In this document: in pieces, positions 34,430 to 41,513 of the stretch
Layout: each line of letters starts with the position of its first letter
Numbering within the stretch: position 1 is the first letter of the stretch
Program-made: the position numbers and the translations under genes
Assembly (NCBI RefSeq): GCF_051549785.1
Contig: NZ_CP189974.1
Coordinates: 1,798,001-1,862,000 of the forward strand
Length of the DNA: 64,000 nucleotides
Origin: Caldatribacterium sp051549785
GTDB lineage: Bacteria > Atribacterota > Atribacteria > Atribacterales > Caldatribacteriaceae
Direction: 5' to 3'
The notes under the pieces: model-generated
What the model was told of the DNA's origin: nothing
Database searches by the model: none
What the model saw: the letters and a program-made list of their open reading frames with translations, nothing else

Positions 34430-35470
34430 TCACTTCAGTCGCTTCAAGCGGGGATTGGGGATAATCCCCGGAATTCTCCCGCGCTTGGCTACATTCTGCC
34501 CTGCAACCTCCTTGATGTCCATGGTCATGTCGATGGGCGGAGCACTGCTGATGTAGCTCCCCACCCCAAAAACGTCCGCTTTGTCCCGCAAAAGGGCAAT
34601 TCTCTCCGGATTGAGCCCTCCCGAGACCACAATCTTGACGTGAGGGAAACCTGCCTGTCGCAACCGCTCCCGGACCTCTTCCACCAGAGCCGGGGTAACC
34701 CCTCCCCGCTCATCAGGGGTGTCCAGACGAACCCCGGAAAGCCTCTCCCCCAGGACTCTGGCCACCCGGAGAGACTCCTCGGCTTCGTCCTTGAAGGTAT
34801 CCACAAGGATGATACGGGGGAAGCGCTCCGGAATAGCCTCCTCAAAGGCCTTGGCCGTAATGACCGTGTCCCCCACGATGAGGATGACCGCATGAGGGAT
34901 CGTTCCTCCCGGCTCTTTACCGAAGAGCTTGGCCCCCAGGATGCATGCCGCTCCGTCCACTCCCCCTACCAGAGCTGCCCGTTCAAGCACCGGAGCCACC
35001 GCGGGATGCACGTGACGGGCACCAAAAGAAAGCACAAGCTTCTCCCCGGCAGCCCTCTTGCACTCTCTGGCCGCTGTTGCCCACCCGGAACTGTGGGCAA
35101 GGATGCCAAGAAGAGGTGTTTCGAAAATCCCGAACTCCGAATACGGTCCTCGAATGCGCATGATCACCTCCCTGGCGGCAAACTCTTCCCCTTCCTCAAG
35201 CCCCCAGATTTCGACATTGCTCTCCGAAAGCAGATTCAGCACCTCTGAAACCCCGCAGAGGACACCGGGACGGCGGGGAAAAACCTCGGCAGTCACCACG
35301 GTATCGGCAAGCTTCAAGTGGCGGAGAATCTCCTGAGCCGTCACAAAGTAGACGTCTGTGGTGTACCCCTTCTGGATTTCCTCGTGAGTTGCAGAATAGA
35401 ACAGCCTCTCCTTCCCCACCTGAAAGGCCTCGACCTCTTCAAGCGACGAAAGCCACGGCCGCCTGGACAT
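34430..35470 (-). CDS. Nicotinate phosphoribosyltransferase (NAPRTase-like)
   Basis: 346 aa from ATG 35470; an in-frame TTG at 35491 would overlap secG and is less likely. It is homologous to the short NAPRTases of archaea and thermophiles (Thermoplasma type), which form NAD precursor nicotinate mononucleotide from nicotinate and PRPP. The conserved parts are FYSATHEEIQKGYTTDVYF, LSFGARHVHPAVAP, LVDTFKDEAEES, RLDTPDERGG and VVSGGLNPERI, the last near the phosphate-binding loop. It is encoded between secG and dppA, with 10 and 13 bases of spacing. Confidence 0.88.
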   Translation of the reverse strand: MSRRPWLSSLEEVEAFQVGKERLFYSATHEEIQKGYTTDVYFVTAQEILRHLKLADTVVTAEVFPRRPGVLCGVSEVLNLLSESNVEIWGLEEGEEFAAREVIMRIRGPYSEFGIFETPLLGILAHSSGWATAARECKRAAGEKLVLSFGARHVHPAVAPVLERAALVGGVDGAACILGAKLFGKEPGGTIPHAVILIVGDTVITAKAFEEAIPERFPRIILVDTFKDEAEESLRVARVLGERLSGVRLDTPDERGGVTPALVEEVRERLRQAGFPHVKIVVSGGLNPERIALLRDKADVFGVGSYISSAPPIDMTMDIKEVAGQNVAKRGRIPGIIPNPRLKRLK

Positions 35471-35480
35471 TCCCTCTCCC

Positions 35481-35708
35481 TCACCGGACAAGGAGCAATG
35501 AGAACACCAGCGAAAGCACCATCAGGGCAACGCCAAAGACAACGGTGAGTTTACTCAGAATCGGGAGAGCCCGGAACTTTGCACTCCGGTCTGCCCGGGT
35601 CATGCCCCCAAATATTCCTCCACCAACGCCAGATTTCCGGGGCTGGAGGATAACAACGAGAATGAGCGCCACAGATATCACAATCTGGACAATCATCCAC
35701 CCTTCCAT
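35481..35708 (-). CDS. secG: Protein translocase subunit SecG
   Basis: 75 aa. Two membrane helices (about 5-22 and 52-72) flank a Gly-rich cytoplasmic loop (VGGGIFGG), the SecG pattern, and the helix-1 end VVILQPRKSG matches the family. It is a small accessory subunit of the SecYEG channel. Its place after tpiA in a glycolytic operon is common in many bacteria. Confidence 0.93.
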   Translation of the reverse strand: MEGWMIVQIVISVALILVVILQPRKSGVGGGIFGGMTRADRSAKFRALPILSKLTVVFGVALMVLSLVFSLLLVR

Positions 35709-35711
35709 GCC

Positions 35712-36500
35712 TCAAGCTCCTCCACTCTTTCTCAGAAACGCCCGTTCCGTCTCTTCTACGATTTTCAGAAACTTTCCCGGGTCGAGGCTGGCACCCCCAA
35801 CGAGTGTCCCGTCGATGTTCTCCTGAACCACAAAGTCAAAGACATTCTCCGGTGCGACGCTTCCCCCATAAAGTATACGGATGCCCGATGCCACCTCCTG
35901 ACCGAATCGACTGGCAAGTTCCTCACGGATGAACCGGATAACTTCTTCAGCATCCTGGGGCGTTGAGGCCCTGCCGGTGCCAATGGCCCATACCGGCTCA
36001 TAGGCAATCACCAGGGATTGTGCCTCCTCAGGAGTGAGATGGGCAACCCCCTGAAGGAGCTGCTCCTGCACAACCTCCCGGGTTTTTCCTGCCTCCCGTT
36101 CGCTCAGGGTCTCACCCACGCAGAGAATGGGGGAAAGGTGAAAGCTGCAAAGCGTCTTCACCTTCCAACCCACCTCTTCGGAGGTCTCGCGGAAGATATG
36201 CCGCCGTTCCGAATGCCCCACAATCACATACCGGCACCCGAGTTCCTGCAACATGGGGGCGGAAATCTCCCCGGTGAAGGCTCCCTGGATTTCCCAGTGG
36301 ACATTCTGTGCCCCAAGCCGCACCGGAGTTTGATAAAACTGGTCCCGCAGTACCGGTAAAGCCGTGAAAGGCGGGCAGATAACGACCTCAAGACCCTGAA
36401 ATTCCCGCATTCTGGCGAGGAAAGCCTCGGCGTACGCCGAGGCTTCCCCGATGGTCTTGTGCATCTTCCAGTTTCCGGCAGCAATCAGCGTGCGATTCAT
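35712..36500 (-). CDS. tpiA: Triose-phosphate isomerase
   Basis: 262 aa TIM-barrel enzyme interconverting dihydroxyacetone phosphate and glyceraldehyde 3-phosphate. Active-site residues Asn10 and Lys12 (GNWKMHK), His96 (VGHSERR) and Glu168 (AYEPVWAIGTG) are present, and the phosphate-binding YGGSV is near the C-terminus. It lies 12 bases after gap; pgk, which usually lies between them, is absent. Confidence 0.97.
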   Translation of the reverse strand: MNRTLIAAGNWKMHKTIGEASAYAEAFLARMREFQGLEVVICPPFTALPVLRDQFYQTPVRLGAQNVHWEIQGAFTGEISAPMLQELGCRYVIVGHSERRHIFRETSEEVGWKVKTLCSFHLSPILCVGETLSEREAGKTREVVQEQLLQGVAHLTPEEAQSLVIAYEPVWAIGTGRASTPQDAEEVIRFIREELASRFGQEVASGIRILYGGSVAPENVFDFVVQENIDGTLVGGASLDPGKFLKIVEETERAFLRKSGGA

Positions 36501-36512
36501 GAAGCTTCCCTC

Positions 36513-37505
36513 TCACCGCATCATGTACTGGGCGAGGTCCACCACCCGGCAGGAGTACCCCCATTCGTTGTCATACCAGGCGAGCACCTTCACCATGTTG
36601 CCGATGACTTTGGTGGAAAGGGCGTCAACGATGGAGGACTCAGTGGTGTGGAGGAAGTCTGCCGACACCAGAGGCTCCTCGCAGTACGCCAGAATACCCT
36701 TGAGTTCACCCTCTGCTGCTTTTTTAAGTGCTTCGTTCACCTCGTCCTTCGTGGGTTCCTTCTCCACCACCGCCACGAAGTCTACGATGGAGACATCGGG
36801 TACCGGAACACGAATGGCCATACCATCGAGTTTTCCTTTGAGGTCAGGAATGACCTCTCCCATGGCCACCGCTGCACCGGTTGTGGTGGGAATCATGGAC
36901 ATGGCCGCAGCCCGGGCTCTCCGGAGGTCCTTGTGGGGGAAATCAAGGATAACCTGGTCGTTGGTGTACGCGTGGACAGTGGTCATGAACCCTCGCTGGA
37001 TTGTGAAGTTCTCGTGCAACACCTTCACCACCGGAGCGAGACAGTTCGTGGTGCACGAGGCGTTGGAGACAATGTGGTGATTCGCCTTGTCGTACATCGC
37101 GTGGTTCACGCCCATCACAATAGTCACATCGGGATTCTTGGCCGGTGCGGTGATGAGCACCTTCTTTGCCCCCGCCTGCAGGTGCAGCGAAGCGCCCTGA
37201 CGGTCAGTGAACTTCCCCGTGGACTCAATCACGAGCTCCACACCGAGATCCTTCCAGGGCAGCTGAGCGGGGTCTTTCTGGGCAAAGACCCTGATGGTCT
37301 TCCCATCAACAATCAGCGCATCGTCAGTAGCCTCGATTTTGTTGGGAAGGGTTCCATGGACGGAGTCGTACTTCAAAAGGTGCGCGAGGACTTTGGCGCT
37401 CGTCAGGTCGTTGACGGCTAAAACGTCTATATCGCCGCCGACCTCAAGAATTCTGCGGAACACCAGTCGCCCGATCCTTCCGAATCCGTTGATCGCAACT
37501 TTCAT
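36513..37505 (-). CDS. gap: Glyceraldehyde-3-phosphate dehydrogenase, type I
   Basis: 330 aa. It has the Rossmann motif INGFGRIGR at 5-13, Asp33 (VNDL) consistent with NAD preference, catalytic Cys151 in SNASCTTNC, and His in MTTVHAYTNDQ. The ATG follows GGGGGTAGGAGCG. It is the first gene of the gap-tpiA-secG-dpp block and has its own promoter. Confidence 0.97.
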   Translation of the reverse strand: MKVAINGFGRIGRLVFRRILEVGGDIDVLAVNDLTSAKVLAHLLKYDSVHGTLPNKIEATDDALIVDGKTIRVFAQKDPAQLPWKDLGVELVIESTGKFTDRQGASLHLQAGAKKVLITAPAKNPDVTIVMGVNHAMYDKANHHIVSNASCTTNCLAPVVKVLHENFTIQRGFMTTVHAYTNDQVILDFPHKDLRRARAAAMSMIPTTTGAAVAMGEVIPDLKGKLDGMAIRVPVPDVSIVDFVAVVEKEPTKDEVNEALKKAAEGELKGILAYCEEPLVSADFLHTTESSIVDALSTKVIGNMVKVLAWYDNEWGYSCRVVDLAQYMMR

Positions 37506-37547
37506 CGCTCCTACCCCCTTTGTTCCCGGAATAAACTAAAGCACTTT

Positions 37548-37576
37548 ATCATACCCGAATTCCTGAAATAAGGCAA
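37548..37576 (-). promoter_or_regulatory. Predicted promoter of gap operon
   Basis: Minus strand: -35 TTGCCT (37571-37576), 17-base spacer, -10 TATGAT (37548-37553); start near 37541, leader about 36 bases. The -35 lies within the far arm of the preceding terminator, so the two signals share sequence. Confidence 0.6.
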
Positions 37577-37615
37577 GAAAAAAGGGCACCGTACGGTGCC
37601 CTTTTTTCTTGCCTT
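37570..37615 (-). terminator. Rho-independent terminator after the sugar-ABC ATPase gene
   Basis: Perfect 46-bp palindrome starting 5 bases after the stop codon at 37621-37623. The GC core GGGCACC-GTAC-GGTGCCC is followed on the minus strand by six T, and the flanking A-tract/T-tract and GGCAAG/CTTGCC extend the pairing to 21 bp. The symmetry would let it work in both directions. Confidence 0.92.
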
Positions 37616-37620
37616 GCACC

Positions 37621-38727
37621 TCATATGATGGCCCGTTCGGTGTTGACGTCGAAAACGTGCATCTTGCTCGTATCCACCACAATCTTCATGCTAGCCCCAA
37701 CTTCCGTATGGGTCTGCATGTCAAGAACGGCAACAATGGTGTGCGGACCAGAGGTGAGATAGATGATTTGCTCGGAACCCAGAGGCTCGATAACGTCCAC
37801 TATAGCATCAATGACATTGCCATCGTCCCGCAGCATTTCCTTCGAGACTGCAAGGTCGTACACATCCTGGGGACGGATACCGAAGGTGACTTCCTTGTTC
37901 ACGTAGGGTTCAAGAGGCGCTCTGTACTCTGCCGGTACTTTGATCTTGAAGGATCCTCCGTCAAGGATAAGGGTATCGTTCTCCTTTTTAAGCACTACGT
38001 CGAGGAAGTTCATGGAGGGAGTGCCGATGAAACCGGCGACGAACTTGTTGATGGGTTTGTTGTAGAGCTCAAGAGGAGTTCCTACCTGTTGGACCACTCC
38101 GTCCCGCATGACCACAATCCGGTCCCCCAGGGTCATGGCCTCCACCTGGTCGTGGGTGACGTAGATCATCGTGGTTTTGAGACGGTCGTGGAGCTTGGCG
38201 AGTTCTGCTCTCATCTGCACCCGGAGCTTAGCGTCGAGGTTGGAGAGGGGCTCATCGAAGAGGAAAACCTTGGGGTGACGGACAATGGCTCGACCAACGG
38301 CCACACGCTGCCTCTGACCTCCGGAGAGCTGCTTTGGCTTCCGGTAGAGGAGCTCCTGAATCCCCAGAATCTCCGCGGCTTCTTTCACCCGGCGATCGAT
38401 CTCATCCTTGGGGAACTTGCGAAGCCGAAGACCAAAAGCCATGTTGTCGTAGACGTTCATGTGGGGGTAGAGCGCGTAGTTCTGGAAGACCATGGCGATG
38501 TCCCGGTCTTTGGGGGGGACATCGTTCACCAGAACGTCGTCGATGTAGATCTCGCCCTCATCCACTTCCTCTAATCCCGCAATCATCCGAAGCGTTGTGG
38601 TTTTCCCACACCCTGAAGGACCAACGAGAACGACAAACTCCTGGTCTTTGATGTCAAGGCTCACGTTGTTCACCGCGATGACGTCTCCAAACCGCTTCAC
38701 CACGTTCTTCAGAGTCACACTCGCCAT
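37621..38727 (-). CDS. Sugar ABC transporter ATP-binding protein (MsmX/UgpC/MalK family)
   Basis: 368 aa. The ATPase domain (1-235) has Walker A GPSGCGKT, Q-loop VFQNYALYPHM, signature LSGGQRQRVAVGRAI, Walker B VFLFDEPLSNLDAKLR and H-loop YVTHDQVEAMTLGDRI, all hallmarks of the carbohydrate CUT1 subfamily. The C-terminal 130 residues form the OB/TOBE regulatory domain (FGIRPQDV). No permease or binding protein is adjacent, and the gene has its own promoter and terminator. By analogy with MsmX/MsiK it probably energises several sugar importers encoded elsewhere. Confidence 0.93.
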   Translation of the reverse strand: MASVTLKNVVKRFGDVIAVNNVSLDIKDQEFVVLVGPSGCGKTTTLRMIAGLEEVDEGEIYIDDVLVNDVPPKDRDIAMVFQNYALYPHMNVYDNMAFGLRLRKFPKDEIDRRVKEAAEILGIQELLYRKPKQLSGGQRQRVAVGRAIVRHPKVFLFDEPLSNLDAKLRVQMRAELAKLHDRLKTTMIYVTHDQVEAMTLGDRIVVMRDGVVQQVGTPLELYNKPINKFVAGFIGTPSMNFLDVVLKKENDTLILDGGSFKIKVPAEYRAPLEPYVNKEVTFGIRPQDVYDLAVSKEMLRDDGNVIDAIVDVIEPLGSEQIIYLTSGPHTIVAVLDMQTHTEVGASMKIVVDTSKMHVFDVNTERAII

Positions 38728-38785
38728 TTATGTTCCCCCTTCTTCACCAGAATGAAACTGCGCACAGGGAAACTCCCTAAAAGAC

Positions 38786-38814
38786 ATTTTAGAAGATTGT
38801 TCACATTCTGTAAA
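38786..38814 (-). promoter_or_regulatory. Predicted promoter of the sugar-ABC ATPase gene, with operator-like repeat
   Basis: Minus strand: -35 TTTACA (38809-38814), 17-base spacer, -10 TAAAAT (38786-38791), each 5/6 to consensus. An inverted repeat CTAAAA-gaca-TTTTAG (38777-38792) overlaps the -10 and start region, and a small AGGGA/TCCCT hairpin (38766-38778) follows in the leader. Both could be regulatory. Confidence 0.68.
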
Positions 38815-38823
38815 CCCTTCAGG

Positions 38824-39723
38824 TCACATGGATTTCCCCTGGAACCTTTCCGCTTCTTTCTCCAGAGCTTTCAGCCGACGGTACACCTCGCCCTTGGAAA
38901 CGGGAGGCGAACAGTAACTCCCAAGTTCCCGGAGTGAGGCATAGGGGTAACGGATTCTCAAAAGGGCAATCTCTCTGAGCTTTGGCGGAAGCGATTCCAG
39001 AGGAAGGTTTCTGATTTTCTCCCGCTGGCGCAGGGAAGACCGGACAGTTCGCTCAAGGTTTGAGGTGGTGTAGTTCACCCAGCGGGTGAGGTCATTGACC
39101 GTTTCCTTCTCCACACGCAGGCGTTCGAGTTCCAGGTGGCTCCGGAAGGCTCCAAGGTATCCCAGGAAAAGGCCGATGGTCTCCGCGTTTTTGGTGTAGA
39201 GGTGCCACTCGCTCTTGACCTGGCGGCAGCGAAAGGGTATCCCCTGGGCTTTAAGGGCTTCCTGGACAAGGAGTGCCCATGCCCTTGAGGGAAACCGAAT
39301 CTCGAGCTGGTAGCTCCGCAGAGGGTCTCCCACGTACCCCCGGAGTTCGAAAATCCCCCGGATGAAGTCCGCAGCAACCTCTTCTTTGAGGAAATCAGTA
39401 AGGGCGGAGACATCGTAGAACCCGAAATCCTCAAGAACTGCTTTGGAAACACCGATTTCCAGGTGATAGAAAAGTCCTGAGTGGATACCCCGTTCCCTGG
39501 AACGTCCAAGCTCGTAAGGTGCAAGAGGAGAGAACTCCCTTTTGAGAACGAGACACTTCTTGAGAGGAGCAAGAGAAGAATGTGAGAGGCGAAGGAAAAG
39601 CCCTTTTTCTCCTTTCCGGATCACACCACTCCGCAAAAGACCAGCAAACTCAGCCCTTCGCCGCTTCTTCTCGGAAGGGAAAAGCGCACAGAGCTCATCC
39701 TGAAGAAGCGCCCGAAAGTCCAT
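38824..39723 (-). CDS. whiA: WhiA-type DNA-binding protein
   Basis: 299 aa. WhiA proteins combine a degenerate LAGLIDADG homing-endonuclease fold with a C-terminal helix-turn-helix and act in cell division/sporulation control in Actinobacteria and Firmicutes. Visible features: FIRGIFELRGYVGDP and SYQLEIRF in the first part, ETVNDLTRWVNYTTSNLERT in the linker, and the HTH region LREIALLRIRYPYASLRELGSYCSPPVSKGEVYRRL split over three helices. It overlaps uvrC by 29 bases. The rapZ and yvcK genes that often lie between uvrC and whiA are missing. Confidence 0.87.
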   Translation of the reverse strand: MDFRALLQDELCALFPSEKKRRRAEFAGLLRSGVIRKGEKGLFLRLSHSSLAPLKKCLVLKREFSPLAPYELGRSRERGIHSGLFYHLEIGVSKAVLEDFGFYDVSALTDFLKEEVAADFIRGIFELRGYVGDPLRSYQLEIRFPSRAWALLVQEALKAQGIPFRCRQVKSEWHLYTKNAETIGLFLGYLGAFRSHLELERLRVEKETVNDLTRWVNYTTSNLERTVRSSLRQREKIRNLPLESLPPKLREIALLRIRYPYASLRELGSYCSPPVSKGEVYRRLKALEKEAERFQGKSM

Positions 39724-41512
39724 GCTGGTAGACCTCTTGAAGCCGCTCTTTGAGACGGGTGACGACCTCCCGAGGAATCCTCAGGCGTCTACTCACCTCT
39801 TCAGGATCCGCTTCACAGAGTGCTCGTAAATCCTCAAAGGCGGCAAGAATCTTCTCCCGCCGCTTTGGCCCAATACCCTCCACCTCCTCAAGGAGTGAAC
39901 CAAAGGACTTCTTGTTCCTCCGCACCCGGTGGAAGGTCACAGCGAAACGGTGCGCTTCGTTTCTCACCCGCTGCAGGAACTGCAGAACCTCGGAGTGAGG
40001 AGGAAGCACAAGGGGCGCAGTTCTCTCGGGAAGGTAAACCTCCTCAAACTCCTTGGCCAGGGCAAGCACCGGACAGGAAACGCCGAGTTCCCGGAATACC
40101 CCAAGCGCCACGTTGAGCTGCCCCCGCCCCCCATCAAGGAGCAGAAGGTCGGGAAGGTTCCCTTCCCCTGATTGCAACCTCCGGAAATGCCGGACAAGGA
40201 CCTCCCGCATCATGCCGAAGTCGTCGGGATGGCCCTCGCTCTTCACAATGAACTTTCGGTACCTTTTGGGGTATGGAACTCCGTCAAGGAAGGCCACCAC
40301 CACTCCCACAGCCTCTTCGCCCTGAAAGGTGGAGATATCCACACCCTCCACAAGGCGGGGGAACGAGGGGAGTCCAAGGAGATCCTGGAGACCCCGAAGG
40401 AGCTCTGTTGACGCTCGCTCACGTTTTTTACGCCTGAGCGCCTCCGCCTCGAGGCTCTTCTGGGCGTTCTCTAAAGCCAGAAGCATCATTTCCTCTTCCT
40501 CACCGCTATAAGGAGGGGTAACCGTAAAGGGGAAGAACTCGCTGAGTTCCTGGAGAGCTTCCAGGTGCTCCACCGCCACACATACCCGCCTGGGAAAGCA
40601 GAAAGCGTGGAGGTATATCTGCTCCAGGAACTCTCGAAGGAGTGCCTCCTTACTCTGCCATCCCAAAGACGAGGCAACAAAGCTCTCGATCCCGATGAGC
40701 CTTCCCTGGCGAACGCGGAGCACCACAAAAAGCGCGACCTCTTCGTCACAGACAACCTCCACAAAGTCAACGTCTTCAGGCTGCGAGAGGACCAGGCGGT
40801 ATCGCGTTGCGACCTTCTGGAGAGCTTCGAGCTTTTCCCGGTAGTAGATGGCCCGCTCAAAATCCAGGGCATCTGCGGCTTTCCACATCTCGTCCTCAAT
40901 CCACCGGGCGATCTCCTCATACTTTCCGTTGAGGAAATCCACGGCTTTCCTGAGGTTCTCCTGGTACTCTGCCCGGCTCATGTGACCCACACAGGGAGCT
41001 CCACAGAGGCCAAGTTCAAAATCGATGCAGGGCCGGCGAAGAGGGAAAGAGGATTCGGGAATGGTACATCCCCGCAGACGAAAAATCGACCGGAGGAGCT
41101 TCAGGCCTTCCCGGGTCTTCCGGGAATCCGTGAAGGGTCCAAAATACACCCCTTCACCCCCGGTTTTTCTCCGGGCAAACCGAACCGCAGGGAAATCCCC
41201 TCTTGTCTCGAAAAGGATATAGGGATAACTCTTGTCATCCCGAAGACGGAGGTTATAGGGAGGACGGAAACGTTTGATCAGGTCTTCCTCAAGAAGGAGT
41301 GCTTCGTGTTCGTTTCCCGTCACAAAGTACTGCACCGACGCAACGGCCTCAAGCATTCCCTCTTTGAGCGGGGAAGAAGCCCGGTAGAAATGGGACTTCA
41401 CCCTCTTGAGGATGTTCACGGCCTTGCCGACATAGAGGACCTGACCTTCACCGTCCTTCAGGACGTACACCCCGCACTCCGCAGGGAGGCAGTCAAGGTC
41501 CCCCCGTTTCAC
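39695..41512 (-). CDS. uvrC: Excinuclease ABC subunit C
   Basis: 605 aa, GTG start just after the uvrA stop. It makes both incisions in nucleotide excision repair. The N-terminal GIY-YIG nuclease (about 12-90: GVYVLKDGEGQVLYVGKA) is followed by a Cys cluster, a UVR motif (about 200-235), the RNase H-like C-terminal nuclease (about 370-530: LVEGVDISTFQGEEAVG and LLLLDGGRGQLN) and a helix-hairpin-helix end (VEGIGPKRREKIL). Length is typical. Confidence 0.96.
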   Translation of the reverse strand: MKRGDLDCLPAECGVYVLKDGEGQVLYVGKAVNILKRVKSHFYRASSPLKEGMLEAVASVQYFVTGNEHEALLLEEDLIKRFRPPYNLRLRDDKSYPYILFETRGDFPAVRFARRKTGGEGVYFGPFTDSRKTREGLKLLRSIFRLRGCTIPESSFPLRRPCIDFELGLCGAPCVGHMSRAEYQENLRKAVDFLNGKYEEIARWIEDEMWKAADALDFERAIYYREKLEALQKVATRYRLVLSQPEDVDFVEVVCDEEVALFVVLRVRQGRLIGIESFVASSLGWQSKEALLREFLEQIYLHAFCFPRRVCVAVEHLEALQELSEFFPFTVTPPYSGEEEEMMLLALENAQKSLEAEALRRKKRERASTELLRGLQDLLGLPSFPRLVEGVDISTFQGEEAVGVVVAFLDGVPYPKRYRKFIVKSEGHPDDFGMMREVLVRHFRRLQSGEGNLPDLLLLDGGRGQLNVALGVFRELGVSCPVLALAKEFEEVYLPERTAPLVLPPHSEVLQFLQRVRNEAHRFAVTFHRVRRNKKSFGSLLEEVEGIGPKRREKILAAFEDLRALCEADPEEVSRRLRIPREVVTRLKERLQEVYQHGLSGASSG

Positions 41513-41513
41513 C

